NCBI RefSeq assembly: GCF_014168535.1
Contig: NZ_CP060007.1
Coordinates: forward strand, 2,604,001-2,668,000
From: Lacibacter sediminis
Lineage (GTDB): Bacteria; Bacteroidota; Bacteroidia; Chitinophagales; Chitinophagaceae
Direction: 5' to 3'
DNA length: 64,000 bases
Position 1 is the first letter of the stretch; every line of letters begins with the position of its first letter. The notes beneath the pieces were generated by a model that saw only the letters and a list, made by a program, of their open reading frames with translations, had not been told where the DNA came from and did not search any database. Positions 53,625 to 60,899 of this stretch are shown one piece after another. The position numbers and the translations under genes were made by a program.

Positions 53625-55151
53625 ATGAAAAGATATCTTGCTGTTATTCTTGTTTCCTGTTTTGTGTTGTCGGTTTCTGCCGCTCCTCCCAACAAGTACA
53701 ATCTCATGATCGCTCCCGGCACGTTGTCTGAAACATCGGTGACTTTGTTGTGGGATAAGCAATATGGCGGAGATAGTTTGATGTATCACATAATCGTAAA
53801 TGGTAAAACGCATGGGTTTACAGGTAAGACGAATTATACGTTAGATAAATTAAAACCTGCCACAACTTATAAAGTATCATTTCAATTAATTACCGGAAAG
53901 AATTCACAAACTAAAAAACAAACAGTTTTAAAATTTAAAACAGCAGCCCAAGGAAAAGTTTATAATATCCTCGACTTTGGTGCAAAGAGCGATTCTACCT
54001 TCATCAACACGAGCTTCATTCAAAAAGCCATTGATGCCTGCACGGCAGGAGGCACGGTGTATATTCCCAAAGGAACATTTTTAAGTGGCGCCCTGTTTCT
54101 GAAAAGTAATATGACCTTGCATGTGGCAGAAGGCGCTGTCTTACAAGGTTCGGTTGATACGCTTGATTACCTGCCACTGATCAAAAACCGTTTCGAAGGT
54201 TGGGAGATGTACACCTATGCAAGTCTCATCAATGCCGGTACCTTAAACCGTGATGGCTCGTACAATGTAAGGAACCTGCGCATCACCGGTGGCGGTACCA
54301 TTAAAGGCGGTGGTAAAAAACTGGAACTGGCCTGCAAAGCTGCAAGAGGCATCCGCAGCAGGGGTCGCCTGATCTTATTAATGAACAGCCAGGATGTTAG
54401 CATCGACAACCTGACGATCACTGAACCTCCCTGCTGGACGATCCACTATCTCTACAGCGACAATATTTCCTGTCATAACCTTACCATCATTACAAAAGGC
54501 ATTCACAATGGCGATGGCATTGATCCTGATTCATCCACCGATTCATACATCTTCAACTGCACATTCGATACAGGCGATGATTGTATTGCCATTAAATCGG
54601 GTAAGAACCCCGAAGGTTATTATGTAGGCAAACCAACTACCAATGTGCGGATCACCAACTGTAATTTCATTCGTGGTCATGGTATTTCCATCGGCAGCGA
54701 AATGAGTGGTGGTGTAAGTGGGGTGCTGGTGCAGGATTGTAAGGCAGGTGCGTTGTTGCATGGTATGCAGATCAAAGGCACCAAAGACCGTGGTGGTTAT
54801 GTAAAGAATGTAACGGTCGACAATTGCCAGTTGATGAAGATCACGATTTTCTCAGCGGTGAATTATAACAACGATGGGGAAGCTGCTCCTGTGTTACCCA
54901 CCTTTGAAAACTTTGTGTTCAAGAATATTGATCTGTCGCAGGCGAATGTAAAAGAGCCCGTGATCAATATCAACGGGTTTACCGATCCGAAGCATAAACT
55001 GCGGAATGTTGTGTTTACAAATCTTACGCTTCCGGAGAATGGAAAGGTAGTGATCAATGATGCGGAGAAGGTGAAGTTTGAAAAGGTGAAAACGGTAAAT
55101 GGCCAAAAGCCGGAATATGTTGTTAAGAGTAGTACGGGTATTGTGTATTAG
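53625..55151 (+). CDS. GH28 polygalacturonase-type enzyme with N-terminal FN3 domain
   Basis: The frame is open from 53463, but the ATG at 53625 opens the signal peptide (MKRYLAVILVSCFVLSVSA), giving 508 residues. Residues about 25-110 form a fibronectin type III domain (LSETSVTLLWDKQYGGDSLM, LDKLKPATTYKVSF). The right-handed beta-helix follows, starting with YNILDFGAKSD. GH28 catalytic motifs: NGDGIDPD with D297, TGDDCIAIKSG with D318-D319, RGHGISIGSEM and the QIKGTKDRGG block (usually RIK). It hydrolyses alpha-galacturonide bonds in homogalacturonan or rhamnogalacturonan; a role as exo- or rhamnogalacturonan hydrolase is equally possible. It has its own upstream cassette (site D). Confidence 0.93.
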   Translation: MKRYLAVILVSCFVLSVSAAPPNKYNLMIAPGTLSETSVTLLWDKQYGGDSLMYHIIVNGKTHGFTGKTNYTLDKLKPATTYKVSFQLITGKNSQTKKQTVLKFKTAAQGKVYNILDFGAKSDSTFINTSFIQKAIDACTAGGTVYIPKGTFLSGALFLKSNMTLHVAEGAVLQGSVDTLDYLPLIKNRFEGWEMYTYASLINAGTLNRDGSYNVRNLRITGGGTIKGGGKKLELACKAARGIRSRGRLILLMNSQDVSIDNLTITEPPCWTIHYLYSDNISCHNLTIITKGIHNGDGIDPDSSTDSYIFNCTFDTGDDCIAIKSGKNPEGYYVGKPTTNVRITNCNFIRGHGISIGSEMSGGVSGVLVQDCKAGALLHGMQIKGTKDRGGYVKNVTVDNCQLMKITIFSAVNYNNDGEAAPVLPTFENFVFKNIDLSQANVKEPVININGFTDPKHKLRNVVFTNLTLPENGKVVINDAEKVKFEKVKTVNGQKPEYVVKSSTGIVY

Positions 55152-55164
55152 TGGAATGAAAGAG

Positions 55165-55215
55165 AACCCACCCCAACCTCCCGTGAAGCGGGACAGGCTC
55201 TCCGAGGAGGGGATA
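55165..55215. repeat. Intergenic repeat (AACCCACCCC...GAGGGGATA family)
   Basis: Begins AACCCACCCCAACC and ends GAGGAGGGGATA, the same ends as the element at 43351-43412 in the other orientation; inside is CCCG-TGAAG-CGGG. It lies after the GH28 stop and may act as a transcript end. Confidence 0.55.
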
Positions 55216-55266
55216 AGACGCTTCGGATGTGGCTTTACATTACGAAGAAAACTCCTTTTCGTTTCC

Positions 55267-55407
55267 CGTCATTGCGAGCCTTGTTGTTTGGCGAAGCAAT
55301 CTCCCGTTACGGAGTTTGAATGAAGCAAAGCAGATTGCTTCGGCACAACTCCCTGCACAAAGCCGCAGCCACCGACGCTAAGGTCGGCGCCATGGCTCGC
55401 AAAGACG
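55267..55407. repeat. Intergenic repeat with CGTCATTGCGAG ends
   Basis: CGTCATTGCGAGCC at the left is answered by GGCTCGCAAAGACG at the right. GAAGCAATCT (55293-55302) is answered by AGATTGCTTC (55332-55341), and a GC-rich palindrome CCGACGCTAAGGTCGG follows. This is a long interspersed palindrome type known from many bacterial genomes; it shows no coding pattern. Together with the element at 55165 it fills the 358-base gap between GH28 and GH115. Confidence 0.7.
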
Positions 55408-55443
55408 TTTCTTTATTAGTCCTCATCCTTCGATGCTGATATG

Positions 55444-55509
55444 CAGGACACCGCAGGATAGCTTACCTCCGCAGTACGTTAAATTTACACGCTGTTTAAA
55501 CGATTGTGT
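55444..55509 (+). promoter_or_regulatory. Conserved PUL upstream cassette, site C (GH115 operon)
   Basis: Direct CAGGA boxes 10 bp apart (55444 and 55454, the second in GCAGGATAG), then AAATTTACACGCTGTTTAAA. The CAGGAT box is 56 bases before the ATG at 55510. The 12-base GCTCTGCTGTTC inside the signal-peptide codons (55533-55544) also occurs in the PL22 gene at 37595-37606, so the likeness to site B extends past the start codon. Confidence 0.6.
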
Positions 55510-57909
55510 ATGCTGAAGATGTTCAAGGCTGTGCTCTGCTGTTCTCTGTTTTTTCTTGTGACAATTTGCAGGGCGCAAACCAATACGCTCTCTGTTTCTG
55601 AAAAACCTTCTTCCTTTTCTTTATTCACATCTTCTTCTGTTGCGAAGATCTGTGTTGATGAGCATGATGCAAAAGTGGTGAGTATTGCTGCCAATGCTTT
55701 TGCAAACGATGTGCAGTTGATCAGTGGCAAACAAATGCAGGTGCTGCATAAAATTCCGGCAAAAGGTTTTGTTGTTGTTGCAGGAACGATCGGTCAGTCA
55801 AAATTGATTGATGAACTAATCAAATTAAATAAACTTAATGTCAGTGCCATTAAAAATAAATGGGAACGGTTCAGTATTCAAACTGTTGGCAATAAACTGC
55901 TGATTATTGGGAGTGATCCGAGAGGAACTGCCTATGGTATTTTTCATGTATCGAAATTGTTAGGTGTGTCACCCTGGGTTTGGTGGGCCGATGCAATACC
56001 TGCAACCAAAAAGCAATTGTTCATTTCAGGTTCATACGTTTCAAACGAACCTTCAGTTAAATACCGTGGTATTTTTTTAAATGATGAAGACTGGGGACTG
56101 CAACCATGGGCCGCCAAAACACTGGAACCTGAAACAAAAGATATTGGTCCAAGGACCTATGCAAAGATTTTTGAGTTATTACTTCGCTTAAGGGCAAACC
56201 TGATCTGGCCTGCCATGCATCCTTCCACCAAAGCTTTTTTTCATTATCCCGGCAATGCACAAATGGCCACTGATTATGCTATTGTGATCGGCAGTTCGCA
56301 TGCCGAACCCATGTTGCGGAATAATGTGGATGAATGGAAGGAGAATACAATGGGAGAGTTTAATTTCATAACCAATCATGATACTATCTATCAATACTGG
56401 GAAGACCGGGTGATTCAAAGCAAGGGCTTCAATGCGTTTTATACATTGGGTATTCGTGGCGTGCACGACAGCAAGATGCTTGGCGCCAATACATTGCAGG
56501 AACAAAAAGAGGTGATGGATAAAGCAGTGAAAGAACAACGTGAAATGTTGACGAAACATATTAACCCTGCTATTGAAAAAGTACCTCAGGCATTTATTCC
56601 GTACAAAGAAGTACAGGATATTTATGATTATGGTTTTGAAGTACCGCAGGATGTAACACTGGTCTGGTGCGATGATAACTATGGTTACATCAAACATTTT
56701 CCCAATGAAAAAGAACGGAAGCAGAAAGGCGGTAATGGTGTGTATTATCATATTTCTTATTGGGGAAGGCCGCATGATTATCTGTGGCTGGCCAGCACGC
56801 ATCCTGCACAATTGTACACACAAATGCGGATGGCTTATGATAAAGGAGCAAAAGACATGTGGGTGCTGAATGTTGGTGATATTAAACCCGGTGAATATTT
56901 AACGGAATTGTTTTTAGATATGGGATGGAGTATGGATTCCATTGCCAACAATCAAAAAGGTTTAGAACAACATTTACATAACTTCCTTGTAAGAGAGTTT
57001 GGAAAAGCGAATGCAAAAGAACTGGTTTCGTTGATGAATGAATACTATCGCCTGGCGTATATCCGCAAACCTGAATTCATGGGCGCTACCAGAACCGAAG
57101 AAAGCGATCCGAAATATAAAATCGTTGCCGACTTACCCTGGAGTGAAGAAGAGATCAATCAACGGTTGAAAGAATATGCTGTGCTTGATGCGAAAGCAGT
57201 GCAGTTGTCCAAACGCATTTCATCAGCAAAGCAGGAAAGCTGGTTCCAGTTAATTGAATACCCGGTACGTGGTGCCGCAGCCATTAATCAGAAATTATTA
57301 ATCGCACAACTGGCAAGACATGGCAAAGCAACATGGACATTAAGTGATGCTGCATACGATACCATTGTTTCTCTGACAAACAAGTATAGCAATCTTGGTA
57401 ATGGAAAGTGGAAATACATGATGGATATGAAGCCAAGAAAACTGGCGGTGTTTGATAAAGCGATTCAGCAAACAGTTGACAAACCACTCGTACAAACAGC
57501 GAAGCCCTTGTTTGTCTTCAACGGAACAGGTTATAAAACATATACGGGTGTAAAACCATTGGCACATGGGCTGGGTTATCAGCGTGGAGCGATCAGTTTG
57601 CAAAAAGGAAGTTCTGTTTCCTTTGTGTTTACAGGTAACATTGATTCATTAAAGATCGTATTGGCATTAGCTCCCAATCATCCTGCTGAAGGAACAAAGA
57701 TCCGTTACAGTATACAAGTTGATGATGGCCCTGTGCAAACAATTGACTATGCCACACAGGGAAGGAGTGAAGAGTGGAAACAGAATGTATTAAGCAACCA
57801 GGCGATTCGCACAACACGACATACAGTTGGTAAGTCTGCAAATCATGTAGTGAAGATTACGGCAGTTGATGAGGGAGTGATTGTTGACCAGGTGAAGCTG
57901 TATGAGTGA
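55510..57909 (+). CDS. GH115 alpha-glucuronidase
   Basis: The ATG at 55510 is preferred over the in-frame TTG at 55504; it starts a signal peptide (MLKMFKAVLCCSLFFLVTI ... RAQ), giving 799 residues. N-terminal alpha/beta domain (about 40-165) ends in GSDPRGTAYGIFHVSKLLGV. The catalytic domain begins with SVKYRGIFLNDEDWGLQPWA and has RANLIWPAMHPSTKAF, GSSHAEPMLRNNVDEW, then CDDNYGYIKHFP and YYHISYWGRPHDYLWL, all GH115 landmarks. A C-terminal sandwich (from about 680) completes the protein. GH115 removes (4-O-methyl-)glucuronic acid from xylan or arabinogalactan. In this pectin locus it points to glucuronate-capped side chains. Heads the operon with GH2, a six-hairpin enzyme and a DUF4450-like protein. 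Confidence 0.93.
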   Translation: MLKMFKAVLCCSLFFLVTICRAQTNTLSVSEKPSSFSLFTSSSVAKICVDEHDAKVVSIAANAFANDVQLISGKQMQVLHKIPAKGFVVVAGTIGQSKLIDELIKLNKLNVSAIKNKWERFSIQTVGNKLLIIGSDPRGTAYGIFHVSKLLGVSPWVWWADAIPATKKQLFISGSYVSNEPSVKYRGIFLNDEDWGLQPWAAKTLEPETKDIGPRTYAKIFELLLRLRANLIWPAMHPSTKAFFHYPGNAQMATDYAIVIGSSHAEPMLRNNVDEWKENTMGEFNFITNHDTIYQYWEDRVIQSKGFNAFYTLGIRGVHDSKMLGANTLQEQKEVMDKAVKEQREMLTKHINPAIEKVPQAFIPYKEVQDIYDYGFEVPQDVTLVWCDDNYGYIKHFPNEKERKQKGGNGVYYHISYWGRPHDYLWLASTHPAQLYTQMRMAYDKGAKDMWVLNVGDIKPGEYLTELFLDMGWSMDSIANNQKGLEQHLHNFLVREFGKANAKELVSLMNEYYRLAYIRKPEFMGATRTEESDPKYKIVADLPWSEEEINQRLKEYAVLDAKAVQLSKRISSAKQESWFQLIEYPVRGAAAINQKLLIAQLARHGKATWTLSDAAYDTIVSLTNKYSNLGNGKWKYMMDMKPRKLAVFDKAIQQTVDKPLVQTAKPLFVFNGTGYKTYTGVKPLAHGLGYQRGAISLQKGSSVSFVFTGNIDSLKIVLALAPNHPAEGTKIRYSIQVDDGPVQTIDYATQGRSEEWKQNVLSNQAIRTTRHTVGKSANHVVKITAVDEGVIVDQVKLYE

Positions 57910-57931
57910 TGAATGATGAGTGATGAGTAGT
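57904..57931. repeat. Heptamer tandem repeat over the GH115 stop codon
   Basis: Four 7-base units, GAGTGAT, GAATGAT, GAGTGAT and GAGTAGT. The TGA stop (57907-57909) is in the first unit. Same family as the repeat over the GH29 stop at 43308. Confidence 0.8.
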
Positions 57932-57969
57932 GAAAGGATAATAAAGTCGATAACAAACAATAAGAACAA

Positions 57970-60852
57970 ATGATGAATAAGATTTACAAAGTTGGGTTAC
58001 TTATAACTTACAACTTATTACTTATAACTTCTCTTCATAGCCAACAGAAGCAAATCCAATACCTCTCCGGTACCGATGCAAAGAATACCGTGCAATGGGA
58101 TTTCTTTTGCACGGCAGGTCGTAACAGCGGCGAATGGAAAAAGATACAGGTGCCGAGTTGCTGGGAACAGCAGGGATTTGGTAATTACAACTATGGTCGT
58201 GATTACAAAACCCATGGAAAGAATTTTCGTTTCTACGATGAGAAGGGAATGTACAAGTATCAGTTTAAAATACCTGCTGCATGGAAAGGCAAACAGATCA
58301 ATATTGTATTTGATGGCAGCATGACGGATACCGAAGTAAAGATCAATGGCAAGAGCGCAGGTGATATACATCGTGGTGCATTCTACCGGTTTAAATATGA
58401 TGTGACTTCGCTGTTGAATTTCGATAAGGCAAATACACTGGAAGTAACAGTAAGTAAGATGAGTAGCGATGCAAGTGTAAACAATGCGGAACGGTTGGCT
58501 GATTACTGGGTATTCGGTGGCATCTTCCGCCCGGTGTTTTTAGAAGCAACACCTAAACAATACATCGACTATGTAGGAATTGATGCAAAGCATGATGGCA
58601 AATTCGCCATGCAGGTATGGACGAAGGGACTTGCACAAAATGCATTTGTTATAACAACCATTACCGATGCAAATAAGAAAGTGATCTCGACAACAAAAAC
58701 TGCTGTTGCAAAAACAGATGAAAACATCATTGTATCAACGCAAGTCAACAATATTAAATCATGGACATCTGAAACACCGAATCTTTATACTGCAACTGTA
58801 GTGTTGCAGGATGCAGCAGGGAAGAAATTATATGAACTCAATGAGAAATTTGGTTTCCGCACAATAGAGGTAAAACATGGACAAGGGATTTATATCAACG
58901 GAACACAGGTGAAAATGAAAGGCGTCAACCGGCATTGCTTCTGGCCGGAAACTGCAAGATCATTATCCAAAGAAAATGAATTGACAGATGCACTGCTGCT
59001 GAAAGAAATGAACATGAACGCTGTTCGCTGCAGTCATTATCCCCCCGATAAATATTTTCTGCAGTTATGTGATTCATTAGGTATTTATGTATTGAATGAA
59101 TTGGCTGGCTGGCAGAAATTCTATTCAGCCAAAGCAGGAGAGCCGTTGGTGAAAGAATTAGTGTTGCGTGATTTGAATCATCCTTCCATCATCTTTTGGG
59201 ATAATGGAAACGAAGGCGGCACCAACAAAGAACTCGATGATGATTTTCTGAAATGGGATTTTCAAAAACGTCCTGTCATTCATCCGCATCATCGCCCGGG
59301 AAATCATTTCAGTGGCATTGATGGAAATCATTACGAAGATTATTACAGTACACAAAAAATTCTCAACGATTCACTCATCTATATGCCAACAGAAATGTTG
59401 CATGCACAGGATGATGGTGGAGGTGGCGCTGCTATGGAAGACTTCTGGAACCTGCATTGGAAGTCACAGAAGAGTGGGGGTGTGTTTATTTGGGTGATGG
59501 CTGATGAAGCGGTTATGCGTACGGATCTGAATAATGCGCTCGATGCAAATGGTTTGAATGCAAATGACGGGATACTAGGCCCGCATCGTGAAAAGGAAGG
59601 AAGTTTTTATGCATTACGTGAAATCTTTTCCCCCATTCAGCTTTCGTTGTCAGATCAATTGCCTTCAACGTTTAACGGAGAAATTGAATTGGAGAACCGG
59701 TTTCATTTTCTCAATACCAATCAGTGTACGTTTTATTGGGCATTGGTTGATTACAGTAAACCATTTGATCGTTTTGATGGCTATGTTGTAAAACAGAAAG
59801 GACAAGCACCTGCACCAACGGTGTCTCCCTTACAAAAAGGAAAGTTGAAAATTAATTTACCTGCAGACTATAAGAGCTATGATGCACTGGTAATTGTTGC
59901 AAAAGATAATTACGGGAGAGACTTGTACAAATGGATCTCCAAAGTAAAAGACAATGCTTCACTGCTGCAAAATTTTGTAACTGGGAAAAAAGATTCAACA
60001 TCAATCAAAGAAACCGATAGTCTGTATACAATTACCGGTGGTGAAGTAAGTGTAGTGCTTGATAAATTAACCGGCAATCTTGTCACCAGCAAAAATACAG
60101 CAAATGATTATGTGCTCTCGTTTAATAACGGTCCGGTCCTGGTGAAAGGCAATGCTGCAGTTGTTTCTTCGAAAGCATACAAAGAAGAAAACAACCAAGT
60201 GGTGGAGTTCACCTACAGCGGGAATATGAGATATGTAAAATGGAAGATCAATGCAAGCGGCTGGACAACGATGGAATATGAATACAGTGTGGAAGGAGAT
60301 CAACCATTTACCGGCGTGAGCTTTAACTACCCAGAGAATTATGTATTATCGAGTCGTTGGTTAGGCAAGGGCCCGGCACGCCAATGGAAAAATCGTATTG
60401 CCGGCACGCCTGTCAATGTTTGGCAAAATATTTATAACAATACACACACCGGTTATTCGCCCATTGTGTATCCCGAATTCAAAGGTTATTATGGTGAAGT
60501 ATCCTGGATGGAATTAAGTACAGTACAGGGTAAGTTATACATTGCCAGTCCTGATACAGGTTTGTTTATTCGTCTGTTTGATTTTTATGCATTAAGTGAT
60601 GCAGTGAAACCACATCCGGAAGTGCCTGTTGGAAATATTTCCTTTTTGGATTGTATTCCGCCAATAGGTACGAAGCTGGCAGTTGGCTTAACGACGAACA
60701 CAAGAGTGTATGGCCCGATGAGCGAATTGAATCATGTGAAAGGAAGCAAGAAGCGTACATTGTATTTTTATTTCGGTATGCCGAAGACAACTGATTCAAA
60801 AGAGAATTACAGCAGACCGGCGATTGATAACGTTTTTGCCCCCATCCCCTAA
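57970..60852 (+). CDS. GH2 beta-galactosidase-type glycosidase (paralogue)
   Basis: 960 residues. The signal peptide (MMNKIYKVGLLITYNLLLIT, SLHSQQ) is partly encoded by a heptamer repeat. Domains as in the GH2 at 33496: jelly roll (VPSCWEQQGFGNYNYGRDYK, VFGGIFRPVFL), Ig-like domain, TIM barrel with acid/base E415 in FWDNGNEGG and nucleophile in YMPTEMLHAQDDGGGG, then C-terminal domains (GKGPARQWKNRIAGTPVNVW). The two are diverged paralogues in two operons of the same locus, probably for different beta-galactoside or related linkages. The stop codon is inside a small palindromic repeat (60838-60864). It lies 60 bases after GH115. Confidence 0.92.
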   Translation: MMNKIYKVGLLITYNLLLITSLHSQQKQIQYLSGTDAKNTVQWDFFCTAGRNSGEWKKIQVPSCWEQQGFGNYNYGRDYKTHGKNFRFYDEKGMYKYQFKIPAAWKGKQINIVFDGSMTDTEVKINGKSAGDIHRGAFYRFKYDVTSLLNFDKANTLEVTVSKMSSDASVNNAERLADYWVFGGIFRPVFLEATPKQYIDYVGIDAKHDGKFAMQVWTKGLAQNAFVITTITDANKKVISTTKTAVAKTDENIIVSTQVNNIKSWTSETPNLYTATVVLQDAAGKKLYELNEKFGFRTIEVKHGQGIYINGTQVKMKGVNRHCFWPETARSLSKENELTDALLLKEMNMNAVRCSHYPPDKYFLQLCDSLGIYVLNELAGWQKFYSAKAGEPLVKELVLRDLNHPSIIFWDNGNEGGTNKELDDDFLKWDFQKRPVIHPHHRPGNHFSGIDGNHYEDYYSTQKILNDSLIYMPTEMLHAQDDGGGGAAMEDFWNLHWKSQKSGGVFIWVMADEAVMRTDLNNALDANGLNANDGILGPHREKEGSFYALREIFSPIQLSLSDQLPSTFNGEIELENRFHFLNTNQCTFYWALVDYSKPFDRFDGYVVKQKGQAPAPTVSPLQKGKLKINLPADYKSYDALVIVAKDNYGRDLYKWISKVKDNASLLQNFVTGKKDSTSIKETDSLYTITGGEVSVVLDKLTGNLVTSKNTANDYVLSFNNGPVLVKGNAAVVSSKAYKEENNQVVEFTYSGNMRYVKWKINASGWTTMEYEYSVEGDQPFTGVSFNYPENYVLSSRWLGKGPARQWKNRIAGTPVNVWQNIYNNTHTGYSPIVYPEFKGYYGEVSWMELSTVQGKLYIASPDTGLFIRLFDFYALSDAVKPHPEVPVGNISFLDCIPPIGTKLAVGLTTNTRVYGPMSELNHVKGSKKRTLYFYFGMPKTTDSKENYSRPAIDNVFAPIP
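57999..58033 (+). repeat. Heptamer tandem repeat inside the GH2 signal-peptide codons
   Basis: Five units: ACTTATA, ACTTACA, ACTTATT, ACTTATA and ACTTCTC. They encode much of the hydrophobic core of the signal peptide. Because 7 is not a multiple of 3, gain or loss of one unit would shift the frame near residue 15. Confidence 0.85.
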
Positions 60853-60864
60853 AGGGGGTAAGGC
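60838..60864. repeat. Short palindromic repeat at the GH2 stop codon
   Basis: GCCCCCATCCCCTAAAGGGG followed by GTAAGGC. The stem CCCCT/AGGGG includes the TAA stop at 60850-60852. The form is common as an interspersed element in Bacteroidota genomes and could pause transcription after GH2. Confidence 0.55.
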
Positions 60865-60899
60865 AGCAGCTTTATTATCATGCAACAGTTTAATAGAAA

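Noticed and set aside
56188..56823. Minus-strand open frame of 211 codons
   Set aside because: It lies wholly inside the GH115 gene, and its translation is rich in His, Cys and Ile without family pattern. It is a shadow of the real gene.
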